From the NCBI RefSeq assembly GCF_037975245.1, contig NC_092579.1, forward strand, positions 16,516,178 through 16,580,177: a stretch of 64,000 nucleotides of DNA. The letters are read 5' to 3'. Shown here piece after piece: positions 1-11,524 of this stretch. The stretch is from Apostichopus japonicus (Eukaryota > Echinodermata > Holothuroidea > Aspidochirotida > Stichopodidae). Under the pieces are notes generated by a model. That model was given only the letters and a program-made list of their open reading frames with translations, was not told where the DNA came from and ran no database searches. The position numbers and the translations under genes were made by a program. Positions within the stretch are counted from its first letter, which is position 1; every line of letters starts with the position of its first letter.

Positions 1-1475
1 ACTCGACCGAGTCGTCGGGGAACATGAAGCATTTCGGGAAGGGGCGACCGCCCCCCCCCCGGGCAAATTTTCTCAATGATATCGCTAGTAATTTAAATAG
101 ACAATAAATAGACAATGCTTAGATGCAACTTACAAGGCCTGGGAAATGTCATTTCTAGCGACCTGGGAGGCTTTTTCGGCCAAAATTTTCTTGTACGCTT
201 CGCGCCAACCCATGGTGGCGCTTCGCTTAGATAGTTTGCCTACAGGCTTCGCCCTTCCGTTGGCAAATTACTCGCTACACGCCTGTAATTCGAATTTGTA
301 AAGCAAAGAGCAGACATCACATAATATCAGTGAGCATGAAAATGCATTTTCAAAAATGAACAGCCTCAAAACTGTCTATGTGTGTAGTCAAAGGCGTAGG
401 AGCCCAATTGGATTTGGGGGCTGTAACGACTTGCCCGAAAAATATAACCAAAATTTCAACATGTCAATGTCAATATCATATAAGCAAGCATAGGTCATTA
501 CATCGCATGGTATCGTGTACCGTACGGTCCGTCAAAGTTGCGCAGTCATCCGCAGGCTGCTAATGTAAACAACGAAATGTCTTATGTAGATGGAGAAAAG
601 CATACAGGTCCAATTATGTCAAAACTCTCTTTTACAGTAGTAATGGCGAATTAGTCTGCCAAGCTTAGAACTTTATTTTAATTACCAAGGAGATCATTTT
701 TAAACTATTCATTTATTCTTAGCATATTGCACGAATTTTCAGGGGAACAAGTTTGGTTGGGGGGGGGGGGGGGGGGGTTGCAGCCCCGCCTCCTATGCCT
801 ATGTGTGTAGTGTTCGGTTTCGAAATATCTGATATCGGAAATATCTGCTATTTTTCATTTCCTTCAACCAAGTTTTATAATTGCCGTTATAAGAGGTTGT
901 AATATTTCTACACCAATAAATTAACTGTGTCTGAAGTTTCGAAAACTTCCTGACCAACATTCTTCATCATACTTCCCTCTACTCGTAGCAATTTTGACCT
1001 GTCTGTTAGGGGTTCCAGGAGGTTTTTCTATATTGGTTGTCCATAGATTGAATTTTGTGCAACATTATGTATATGTTTTGAAGTGATTTTCTTCACGAGA
1101 AATGTGAATTTTCAAATTCTGAACAAATAATAGGCTTTAAACTTTGAAAAGTGGGGCTTTCGGATATTGTGGGCCGTGACGTAGAATCACCTACAAAAGC
1201 AATGATCCACAGGACATGCAATGAGGTCGAACATGATGTGTGACTGGTGAAAATCTTCAAAAAGGTTATGGATGAAAAAAAATGGGAAATACTTGGTTTT
1301 CAGGCAAAAGTGTACATCTGGTTGGTCATTTTCAAGCCCGAGAAGTGCCATTTCCGGTGATCTATGGGGTATCAAAACCTGAAATTTTCTTGTACGCTCC
1401 GCGCCAACCGATGGTGGCGCTCCGCTTAGATAGTAATTCGCGCCCCCGGGTTACAAAATCCTGGATACGCCCCTG
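1..1475 (+). mobile_element. Composite hAT-like repeat, copy 1 (cut by window edge)
   Basis: This stretch is the same repeat as 3851-5335. Both begin with actcgaccgagtcgtcgggg and end with ctggatacgc(c/g)cctg. The end is the reverse complement of a CAGGCGCGTATCCAG-type terminus, which resembles hAT transposon ends. The left part lies outside the window. A nested 415-bp element interrupts it at 389-803. Two internal blocks, near 189-235 and 1390-1434, are near copies of each other. No transposase is visible, so it looks non-autonomous. The 110-bp satellite starts directly at its right end. Confidence 0.7.
389..803 (+). mobile_element. Nested hAT-like MITE with 8-bp target duplication
   Basis: The element starts CAAAGGCGTAGGAGCC and ends in cctatgcctatg, whose reverse complement is CATAGGCATAGG, so the ends are imperfect inverted repeats. 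It is flanked on both sides by the identical 8-mer tgtgtagt (381-388 and 804-811). An 8-bp duplication is the hAT hallmark. It holds a long G run and no open reading frame of note. Because the host repeat copy 2 carries the same insertion at the same site, this insertion predates the duplication of the host repeat. Confidence 0.7.
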
Positions 1476-2600
1476 GATACAATTGTTATGCAGGATGAAT
1501 GTTTGATTAGTAGTCAGAAATAACCACTACACATAGCCAGTATTCAATCACATTAGCTATTCACACTGTACATGATGTGGTGGGTGATACAATTGTCATG
1601 CAGGATGAATGTTTGATTAGTAGTCAGAAATAAACACTACACCGTTTATAGCCAGTATTCAATCACATTAGCTATCCACACTGTACATAATGTGGTGGGT
1701 GATACCATTGTCATGCAGGATGAATTTTTGATTAGTAATCAGAAATAACCATTACACATAGCCAGTATTCAATCACATTAGCTATTCACACTGTACATCT
1801 ATGGTGGGTGATACCATTGTCATGCAGGATGAATTTTTGATTAGTAGTCAGAAATAACCATTACACATAGCCAGTATTCAATCACATAAGCTATTCACAC
1901 TGTACATGATGTGGTGGGTGATACCATTGTCATGCAGGATGAATTTTTGATTAGTAATCAGAAATAACCATTACACATAGCCAGTATTCAATCACATTAG
2001 CTATTCACACTGTACATAATGTGTGGGTGATACAATTGTCATGCAGGATGAATTTTTGATTATTAGTCAGAAATAACCATTACACATAGCCAGTATTCAA
2101 TCACATTAGCTATTCACACTGTACATCTATGGTGGGTGATACCATTGTCATGCAGGATGAATGTTTAATTAGTAGTCAGAAATAACCATTACACATAGCC
2201 AGTATTCAATCACATTAGCTACTCACACTGTACATATAAGGTGGGTGATACCATTGTCATGCAGGATGAATTTTTAATTAGTAGTCAGAAATAACCATTA
2301 CACATAGCCAGTATTCAATCACATTAGCTATTCACACTGTACATATATGGTGGGTGATACCATTGTCATGCAGGATGAATGTTTAATTAGTAGTCAGAAA
2401 TAACCACTACACATAGCCAGTATTCAATCACATTAGCTATCCAAACTGTATATATATGGTGGGAGATACCATTGTCTTGCAGGATGAATGTTTAATTAGT
2501 AGTCAGTTTACTTCTCACAGGTATAGTGTTTAATCATAAATGAGCATCCACACTATACATATGATGGTAGATACCAATGTTATGCAGGATGAATGTTTTT
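1476..2600. repeat. 110-bp tandem satellite, about 10 copies
   Basis: The unit begins gatac(a/c)attgtcatgcagg and recurs at about 1476, 1586, 1701, 1810, 1920, 2029 and onward every 109-115 bp. The last units (2440-2600) are more diverged, as expected at an array edge. The first unit abuts the transposon terminus at 1475, so the array may have expanded from element or flank sequence. No coding potential is evident. Confidence 0.9.
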
Positions 2601-3515
2601 GTTTGTGAGTTGCGTTCCTTACAAACAATGATAGTAATTTACGTGTTCCTAAAAGGTTAAAAGTCCCTACTGATGAGACTGTTGTTTCCAGTTACTATCG
2701 TTACGTTTGATAGGTTGGTTATGAAATCAATTTCTGATGATGTAAACACAAAAGAGGATAAGAGGGGCTTTATTGCTATTTAAAAGAAATCGCTGTCGAA
2801 AAATGGGAACGCTATACGCAACGGGAACTGACACAATGGGTTGGAAGTACAATACACTTCGTACACGTGTCCTATCTCAAACTCTTAACGGTCAAGTTAC
2901 ATAAATATCGACAAGTGCCATTTAAGTCATCAACGAAAAAATGGTGGGTAGGGAGTCTCCTTTTAGTATGATTTTGTAGTAAATATTCACAAAATGATGA
3001 CGAGGTACTTTTTTGCTAAAGTTTGAACTGATTCGTAGAGATCGAACGAATGAAAAACTGTGATGAATTATTATGCAAAAGTACCAAAAACGATTGTAGA
3101 GGTAAGGTTCGTTTAGTTCTTTTTGAAAACGGAATCACTTTCAACGACCTTAACAAATTGAGAGGGTGACTGCGGATTGTAAAGTCAGCAATGACAATAA
3201 AGCGGGTTCGGTAATTACTCTTACGGTTAGATTCACGTTCGACCCGACAGCAGACAGAAACTGTGTAAACTAAACTGAAACTAAACTGAATTAAACAGGT
3301 CACGCATCCGGGGTATATGTATGCTAAGTTCTTTCATCCGCTCTTATATCCTTTCGGGGAAACATTTCATACTTTAGTTTTGATTTTATTCATGCTTGTT
3401 CCATTCAACTCTCCCGCAATAACGAGAATAATCACAAAACACCTTCCGTTTAGCCATCCAACAACATGCGAATCTATTTCCCCATGGAACAAATTAACCT
3501 AATTATGTATAAAAA
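2601..3515. other. Intergenic, nothing recognised
   Basis: This is AT-rich unique sequence. The longest open frame (minus, 3016-3303) starts at a non-ATG codon, has no domain signature and looks like chance. No RNA gene or repeat was seen. Confidence 0.6.
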
Positions 3516-5335
3516 CAGGTGCGTATCCAGGGGGGGCGTTCGGACGCGCGCCCCCCGGGTAAGGAAAAGAGGAGAGAAAAAAAAAAGAGAAGAAAAAAGG
3601 GAAAAGGAGGGGAAAAAAGAAAAGGAGGAGAGGAAGGAAGGGAAAAGAAAAAGAAAAAAGAGAGAAAAAGGAGAAAAGGAGGGAGTAGAAGATAGCCAAG
3701 ACCTCGGGAAGAGAAAGATCCCTATTATATACACAGGGTAGCCAGTGACAGATCAAGGATTACGGAGGGGGTGTGCGCCTCACCCTACCCCTTACCCCGA
3801 CAACTCCATTTTTGACGTTTCCGTTTTTCCTCTCTCACTAATGTACTTGAACTCGACCGAGTCGTCGGGGAACATAACGCATTTCGGAAAGGGGGCGACC
3901 GACCCCCCCCCCCCGAGCAAATTTTCTTTATGACATCGCTAGTAATTTCAAAATAGACAATGCTTAGATGCAACTTACAAGGCCTGGGAAGTGTCATTTC
4001 CAGCGATCTGGGAGGCATTTTCGGCCAAAATTTTTCTTGTACGCTTCGCGCCAACTCATGGTGGCGCTTCGCTTAGATAGTTTGCCTACAGGCTTCGCCC
4101 TCCCTTGGCAATTACTCGCTACACGCCTGTTCGAATTTGTAAAGCAAAGAGCAGATATAACATCATATCAATGAGCATTGAAATGCATGTTCCACGATGT
4201 ACAGCCTCAAAAACTGTCAATGTGTGTAGTCAAAGGCGTAGGAGCCAGATTGGATTTGGGGGCTGTAATGACTTGCCCGAAAAAAAAGCCAAAATATTTC
4301 GCGCGCTAAGCGCGCATTCAACATGTCGATGCCAATATCATATAGGCAAGATCGGTCATTACATTGTATGGCATCGTGTACCGCACGGTCCGTCAAAGTT
4401 GCACAGTATACCGCCGGATGCTAATTAAACAACCAAATGTCTTATGTAGATGGAGAAAAAGCATACAGATCCATTTATGTCAAAACTCTCTTTTACAGTA
4501 GTAATGTCGGCCAAGCTTAGAACATTATTTAAATTACCAAGGAGATCATTTTAAGCTATTCATTGCTATTTATTTTTCTTTCAGTAGGTGCCCCAAAAAA
4601 TGGGAAAACAATTGGGGGGGGGGGGCTGCAGCCCCCGCCTCCTACGGGACCTACGCCTATGAGTGAAGTGTTCGGTTTCGATATACCTGATATCGGAAAT
4701 ATCTGCTATTTTTCTGTTCCTTCAACCAAGTTTTGTAAAAGCCATTATAAGAGGTTTTAATATTTCTACACCAATAAATTAACTGTGTCGGAATTTTCGA
4801 AAATTTCCTCACCAACATTCTTCATCATACTTTCCTCTACTCGTTCAATTTTGACCTGTCTGTTAGGGGTTCAAGGAGGTTTTTCTATATTGGTTGTCTA
4901 TAGACTGAATTTTGTGCAATATTATGGGTATGTTTTCAAGTGATTTTATTCACGAGAAAAGTGAATTTTCAAATTCTCAACAAGTAATGGGCTTAAAACC
5001 TTCAAAAGTGGGGCTTTCGGATATTGTGGGCCGTGACGTAGAATAACCTACAAAAGCAATGATCCATCGGACATGCAATGAGGTCGAACATGATGTGTGA
5101 CTGGTGACAATCTTCAAAAAGGTTATGGATGGAAAAAACTTTTGGGAAATACTTGGTTCTCAGGCAAAAGTGTACATCTGGTTGGTCATTTTCAAGCCCG
5201 AGAAGTGCCATTTCCGGTGATCTGGGGGTATCAAAACCAGAAATTTTCTTGTACGCTCCGCGCCAACCGATGGTGGCGCTCCGCTTAGATAGTAATTCGC
5301 GCCCCCCGGGTTAGAAAATCCTGGATACGCGCCTG
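3516..5335 (+). mobile_element. Composite hAT-like element, copy 2, full length
   Basis: The left end CAGGTGCGTATCCAG (3516) and the right end ctggatacgcgcctg (ending 5335) are inverted repeats with one mismatch. This gives a 1.82-kb element. The left third (3516-3811) is a purine-rich AG tract that is also found inverted at 53557-53887. The rest matches copy 1. Both flanks read aaaaa, so the target duplication cannot be judged. There is no transposase. The long open frames on both strands in the AG tract are low-complexity artefacts. Confidence 0.75.
4231..4661 (+). mobile_element. Nested MITE in composite element copy 2
   Basis: This is the homologue of 389-803, starting CAAAGGCGTAGGAGCC after the same tgtgtagt site. 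The right side reads agtgaagt, matching the 8-bp duplication at 6 of 8 positions, so this copy is older or more mutated at that edge. It contains the G run and the ctgcagcccccgcctcctac segment near its right end. Confidence 0.65.
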
Positions 5336-6213
5336 AAAAAGGTAGAAGAATATATATTTTTTTCTTACAGAAAAAGAAACTGTACCATATCATACCTCCA
5401 GTAATACCAAGGACGTTGCATTTTTCTTATTTTTTAAAATATATTTTTTATTTGCATTGATCTCTTGTTCAGTATAACTGTGGAAACAAAATAACAAGGA
5501 TGTCATATAATAAATTCATTTTTCCAAAAAAGTAATAGCAATAATCTCTTATAGTGTGTACATGTTACAACAGTCAAAATGCTTCATGTGAAGCACATAT
5601 AATCTTCAAACTTTTTAATTCCTTTTTTTTGGGGGGGCTATTTTTTGTTAATAAGTATATAAAATCTGAATATGCAGGCGAAAGCGTAACTGATATTTAA
5701 ATGTTTGAAAACATGGTAACGTATTGTTTAACTTTCAATAAAAGATTTCATATTTCGCATAAAAATTGTGAAACTATACTTCCTCGTTTTGTCTTCATAA
5801 TAGCCAAAGCAAACGTTTTCATAATTAATTTTAAACTTTTTGACTTAAAGATATCCATATCAATGTTATTCCATACATCTGCCACCCTTCTGCATTGCCA
5901 AAAAAATTGATTCACCGACATTGCATTAATTAAGCAAGAGCGAAAAAAGGCGTAATTTTAAAGAAATTGTAATTTTAAAAGTAAATTTTCCTGTGTACAG
6001 TATCCCTTTAAGTGTAAATGGCGACATTTCCTTGTAACTGGTCGACTATGCATCTCTCTGTTAGAATATTTAGAATAATGTACAGCATGTACAAAACTGA
6101 GCCAACTCTCTCTTTTGGCTCTTTGCAATCATTTTGAGACTTTACTAATTAAATATGAACTATATGGTGTTCACATTTGTTGTAAATTCCTTTAAAAAAA
6201 GAAGGATTTAAAC
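5336..6213. other. Intergenic, AT-rich
   Basis: No gene was recognised. The sequence has T-rich runs and a short G run near 5630. The 69-codon frame at 5701-5910 has no conserved feature. Confidence 0.5.
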
Positions 6214-6591
6214 CAGGGTTGTCCAACCTATGGCCCGCGGGCCACAGTCCGGCCCGCCGCAGGGTTGCGTTCGGCCCGCCAGAGATGCTCTACGGTGCGA
6301 AATTTTAGTGAGCAGTTTTAAGCCAGATAATCAATCATTCGAACCTTCTGGGTCCAAAAAACTGCATACAGGTTAGGTTGTGTGACTCTCTCAGTGGAGG
6401 GGGGGGGGGCGGCTGGACTTTATTCATCTGTTTTATCAGGAAGGAAAATAAATCAGTGTGCTCCGCGCGCAGTGCTCACATTTTGTTGCCTTGGGCTTCG
6501 GGCGAAAAATCGAGAGTAGGATTCATGCAGCCCCCTCCTTCATCATAATCATTCAATGTGGCCCTCCTCTGCAAAAGGTTGGACAACCCTG
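6214..6591. mobile_element. 378-bp hAT-type MITE
   Basis: The ends are perfect 16-bp inverted repeats, cagggttgtccaacct at 6214 and its reverse complement ending at 6591. They are flanked by atttaaac (6206-6213) and aattaaac (6592-6599), an 8-bp target duplication with one mismatch. The CAGGG start and 8-bp duplication are established hAT traits. The inside is GC-rich near both ends (tggcccgcgg) and non-coding. Confidence 0.9.
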
Positions 6592-8340
6592 AATTAAACA
6601 AACGCAGTTTAAGTATTACACAACTGAAATATGAATTTCCAAATAAAACCAAATTTAGTTCGATACTTTCTCATGATCAAGTATAGGCATAGCTTATATC
6701 TGTACAGCAGTCATGGCTCATGAATATGCATATATTTATGAACGAATAGTGTCAAAACGCCTGTCTGGGTTACCCGTTTATTTAATTGAGACAAAAGTGT
6801 TATATTTATGTTTCTTACATTTTCGTTAATAGAGAACATTGTATTATGTGTTCATTTTGACATTATCTAACCTGGAAAAAGGTAAAACCATCTTCTAGGA
6901 GTCATGAATATGCATATTAGGCTTATTCAATGTTAAATTTGTAACATATTATAGAAACAGGATAGGTGACAAGCATAGGGTTAAGTCTTCTCACATGGTT
7001 CTAATATTTACATATCTTATAACCTATATGTGATCAAAACAGAAAGTGCTCGTAATAATCTACAATTAGATGTTATCCTAATCCTTTCTTCTATAAACAC
7101 AGAGTCGTTCGGGTTTTTTCCAGCTTGTATCTTTTCGAGATGCTGCAGCATGACGTCACCATTTTACTGAATTAAAAAAAAATAATGACTAATTGTAATC
7201 TCATCTTTATTCCGCCAAGCATCCATTATTTACAGTAATCAATTATTGTCTCCACATTTTGGCTTGCTGCGAAATGGTCAAAGTTATTCAACTTATTTTT
7301 TTTCTTGGGGCCTACATCTATAGTCATCACAAGGAAACTGAACTGTTGATGTTCTGAGCTGCGTCAGCCAAAGTGTGTCAGCCAACCACGAGTAACCCAT
7401 CGGTTTGCTTTTAAATATTATATTTATATAGATATCTTGGTTATTTTTGCTGAAACTTCTTAAAACTACTAGAAAAACAGAAAGATTGAAAAATAGGTAT
7501 GATTGTTGCCTCAGTGCTCGATTTGAAAATCTTACAGTGAAACTTAAGACTTTCCGAGACAACAATTTAGTGCTATAGTTGCTTTTCGGAGCTATGTAGT
7601 AGGTATAGTGATCTTACACACATATATCGAGGAGCTCAAACAAAATTGTGTTCAAGTTTCATCATGTCCTTGAAGTGGTTAATATCATTGTGCTTAATAT
7701 AATATACTTTCATGTGTTTGTCTGCTCTCTCTATGAATTTAGATGATTCGTGTTTCCAATCATGAGGCATGAGTTGCTACTTCACAACTAATGTTTTACA
7801 TAGCTCTACAAGTAACAGACAGCAAAAACGATCAAAACTAATAAACAACAATGAAGCACAGATCAATACGTAATATGAATATGGAGATATAAATTTTTCA
7901 GTATTTTATTCAACAACATGATTTGCGAAAAGGATAGATCAGAAGGGGTGGGTGGGGGTGTCTGAATTTTTCTTCAAGAGGAGGTATAAGACGCATGAAT
8001 TGTTCTTCAAGAGGAGGTATAAGACGCATGAATTTGATATCATTGGGTTAAACCACAAAATGACCTCATTTGTGTTTAACAAAGATAGCATTTCAACAAA
8101 TTGGTGCATGAATTACAAGAAAAGAGGTAATGTGTACATTACATTTAGCGATAAGCACCAAAGAGGACACTTCTCATGCAGGTGAGCCTGAAGGGGTGGG
8201 TGACTGCCTTGCTCCACCGAGTCTTCCGCCCATGCTCGAAGCTATAACTATTGCACACAGCAAACCCAATCGTTTTATCACGTGGTTTAGTCAGAGGGAA
8301 GTATATATGATATACCTTATTAGAACGCTTGATTTTATCG
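6592..8340. other. Intergenic, with a 33-bp direct duplication
   Basis: No gene was recognised. A 33-bp segment (ttcttcaagaggaggtataa and following) is directly repeated at about 7967-8034. The open frames here are short and carry no motif. Confidence 0.5.
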
Positions 8341-8563
8341 GTGAATCGTAGTCTGATGTTCGTGTAGTAAGACGCTTTGTCATATAGTAATGTCTTTGTG
8401 TCCCCTATGATTGAACTTTAATATGCATGGATTACAATCTACGTACTCATTCGGTGTATCGCAGTCTGATATTGGTGTAGTAAGACGCTTTGTCATATAG
8501 AAATGTCTTTGTGTCCCCTATGATTGAACTGTAATATGCATGGATTACAATCTGCGTATTCAT
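8340..8563. repeat. Tandem duplication of about 113 bp
   Basis: Two adjacent copies share gtagtaagacgctttgtcat and atgcatggattacaatct, at about 8340-8452 and 8453-8563. They lie just downstream of the LRR gene stop codon. Confidence 0.8.
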
Positions 8564-8665
8564 TATCTTCTTCATCATAATAACATCCATAATCATTTGC
8601 ATCTTTAAGTGCCAGGTCCGGAATTCGAATAATGACCGCTTGCCGGGTTGTCGTAGACGATCCGG

Positions 8666-9937
8666 TTATTTACTTGTCAGCCTTTCGTCAAAAATCTTCC
8701 AGGAATAGGTCCCTTTCAACCACCCAGAATCTCGTTGCCAACTTGGACCATCGTTTTTTCTAACAGACTGAAAGCGAAACGTATTGAAATCACCTGGAAT
8801 GTATTCGTAATCAGAAGTATTTGCCAAGTTACTAGGGCTTTCTGGTAGCGGTTGCTGACATCTTCCTGGTGTATACGAGACCCTACTTGTCACATCAATT
8901 TTCGGTTTGCCGCTATCCAACTCAATCGGCTGGATGCTGACGGGAGCTTGCTGACGTTTAGCTACCTTCCATAATACTACAGCAAAAATAAACAAAATAA
9001 ACATAAATATGGTAACCACAACGATCATCGCAATGGCCATGATGGATTGCACATTTAGATTCAAAGATGGTATAATCTTCTTGTGAGGATCAACGGTGGT
9101 CCTCTGCGAAATTAGGGATCTACTTAAAAAGGGAGTGGACCAGGCTTCTTCCTCTGTGTAGACATTTTCTGTTGTGACTGATAACGACATGCTGATTGCC
9201 TTTTGTGTGGTTCTGGCTGGATTGGCAACATACGTGGTTGGAAAACAGTTTCCCAATTCTGAGAGAGACAAAGAATGGAGTCTTCTGTTGGACAAGCCCT
9301 CTGGTGTTCGACAAACTGTTTCCTCGTCATTTGTCGAACTCCACGATACGGTGTTTTGATGGTCGAGGAACCAAGCCATAAATCCCCAAAGTGTACAGTC
9401 GCATTTCCACTTGTTTCTGCTTAAGTATATTTCTCCTTGGGAGGAAATAACGTTAGTTAGAGGAAGGAAAACGTCTTCCGGTATCGTGTTCAGTTCATTT
9501 CTTTCAAGATCAAGTACCTTTAGGTGTTGTAAACCGTTGAATGCTCCATTACCTACTCGATTCAAATAGTTATTACTCAAGTTCAAAGTCTCCAGTTTAT
9601 GATCTTCGGTAAAGGTATTATTCGGTAAAACTTGAAGCTTGTTATTCGACAAATCCAGAACCTTTAGTTCAACGAAATTTCGCAAACGAGATGGCATTGA
9701 CCTGAGGTCATTATAACTAAAATGAAGTTCGATAATGGATGTCGAAATTGAGTTCTGGATTTCTCTAAGATACAGTTTACTACAATCTACTGATCTACCG
9801 GAAGTAGAACCGTGAGTTACGTCATTACAATCACAACCGCTCGGACAAGCGGAGGCAATTCCATCGAAGTTGACGATTGAGAAGACGGCGATGCAATGGA
9901 AGATAGAAAGACTAAAACTGGGTATAAATGAAGCCAT
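8666..9937 (-). CDS. Leucine-rich-repeat type I transmembrane protein
   Basis: This single-exon gene encodes 423 aa. The ATG at 9937 is the first in frame, because the upstream in-frame codons are TTG after a TAA. Residues 1-30 form a signal peptide. An LRRNT cysteine cap follows (C31 to C52, with a CPSGCDC-like motif), then about four LxxLxLxxNxL repeats (69-160). An LRRCT cap (about 175-231, NKWKCDC..) closes the LRR domain. There is a Ser/Thr-rich stalk, one membrane helix (about 299-323, ending WKVAK) and a roughly 100-residue cytoplasmic tail with a tyrosine motif DYEYIP. N-glycosylation sequons occur in the LRRs (NNT, NLS). This layout is that of small LRR adhesion or receptor proteins (LRRC/LRRTM-like), which act at the cell surface through protein-protein binding. 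No Ig, FN3 or TIR domain is visible, so it is not a Toll receptor as drawn. The ligand is unknown and orthology is not assigned. Confidence 0.88.
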   Translation of the reverse strand: MASFIPSFSLSIFHCIAVFSIVNFDGIASACPSGCDCNDVTHGSTSGRSVDCSKLYLREIQNSISTSIIELHFSYNDLRSMPSRLRNFVELKVLDLSNNKLQVLPNNTFTEDHKLETLNLSNNYLNRVGNGAFNGLQHLKVLDLERNELNTIPEDVFLPLTNVISSQGEIYLSRNKWKCDCTLWGFMAWFLDHQNTVSWSSTNDEETVCRTPEGLSNRRLHSLSLSELGNCFPTTYVANPARTTQKAISMSLSVTTENVYTEEEAWSTPFLSRSLISQRTTVDPHKKIIPSLNLNVQSIMAIAMIVVVTIFMFILFIFAVVLWKVAKRQQAPVSIQPIELDSGKPKIDVTSRVSYTPGRCQQPLPESPSNLANTSDYEYIPGDFNTFRFQSVRKNDGPSWQRDSGWLKGTYSWKIFDERLTSK

Positions 9938-11480
9938 TGGAAACCATGAGGCGATGCGAGTCAATTATTTAACGGTTCTCCTCAGAAACAGTTGGCAAAC
10001 TGCAATAGAAGCAACGATGAAGAGATGAATTACACACGCCCATATTTTACAAACATTAATTATATTAATTAACTATATTAATTAACTACTGTTTTGCCGA
10101 TATCACTTTCGTTAATCCTATAACTGAGTCAAAGTTTAGAGCTGTTATCAATGATTTGATTTTGAGACTGGAATGATTCAAATTGCAATATTCGTCAATA
10201 CGGCCATACAATTGTTTACTGTACAGATTACAGTGTGCAAGAGTCGAAATATGAAAATTTTATTAGTAAGACAAATAGCAGCCATAAAATATAATCATAC
10301 CATCTTTATGCACAACATTTACTCAGGTATTGAGGCCTCATCATCTGTTTAGTCCAAAAGGAGTTATATTGAGATGTTTAGAATTTCTTTATATTTGAAA
10401 ATCTAAAACTAAAAGTGAAATACAAATGCAGAAAAGATTTGTGTTTTCTTGGACGACGACATATCAGTATAACTTACATTTTTCTAAGATCATCCTCAAA
10501 CATTTCATATAATGTCACAAATATGAGTCCTGGCTTCATGCAAAGAATAGTTCTGTGCAGGGTGTGACAGGGCATTAAATGAAAATACTGTCACGTGAAA
10601 ATGGAAGAAACTGGATCTTATGTAACAATGCATCGATCTTTCAAAGATGATGATAACTTCCGGAATCAGTTTTAGGAGCTAGAAAAAATGGATAACGTTA
10701 ACTACTTATTTCCGTTTTTAGCACATGATATTCATAGCTGTGAGAATGTTGAGCATGAACCAGACTTGGGTATTGAATCCATACTGGTTATTGTATTCTA
10801 TCATAAAGTAGCTTACCTGTGTTGTACTCAGTCGCGTTCTGAAATAGTCTCGGGCTCGTGTTTGTACGTCAAAGGGGATTCCACATATCCACACGGAAGG
10901 TTGGTCAAGATGATCGTACCCATACAGTCGTATTGCTTAGCCACTGCCAAACAATATCCTTAATCGGACCTAAGTGACTTGTTATTTTGCCATAGTATGA
11001 TGTGTAATGCGCAGAACTTAATGTGAGGCAGTAATTCAATTTCGTTGACGTGGGAATATTTTTAATCGTTGTTTCTAACTATAAATCAATATGCGTTACT
11101 GTTTAGATCAGTTAACTGTTATTAAGACAGTTTTGGGAATTGTTGTCAGGTTCCTTCTTTCCTCACCCATTTAATAACCTTTACTTTCGTCTGTATAATA
11201 TTGATCTGGTTTCAATTACTATTCTCAGAAAGCTTCCTTTAAATAGCACTTTCGTTTCTAACATGTTATTGTATTTCTAGCACTTTGTTTTTCCCCTCAT
11301 TAAGAAAAGCAAAGGTATAACAGATGATAGTTTCTATCAAGCGCAGTATCTCTCATGCCCTGTTGACTAAAACAAAAGAAAGAGTGCAGTATATTCCCTA
11401 CCCTGTTGACTTAAAAAAGAGGAACTTCATTTTCGTCTTGATATAGCAACAGTCTTATAAACTGGCCAAAGGGCTGTAAG
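9938..11480. other. 5' flank of the LRR gene, no second gene seen
   Basis: The sequence is AT-rich with an attaattaactatattaat repeat near 10060. The 91-codon frame at 10688-10963 starts with ATG but has no recognisable domain or compositional support. Promoter elements could not be identified with confidence. Confidence 0.45.
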
Positions 11481-11524
11481 CTTTGTCACCAACAAAGAGA
11501 TACGTAGAACAGCCTCTGTATGCA

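Noticed and set aside
3466-3756. Lys/Glu-rich and Phe/Ser-rich frames on both strands
   Set aside because: They are low-complexity translation of the AG/TC tract of the composite repeat.
9938-9964. Nine-residue N-terminal extension of the LRR protein
   Set aside because: The extension begins at TTG after a stop. The ATG at 9937 gives a clean signal peptide.
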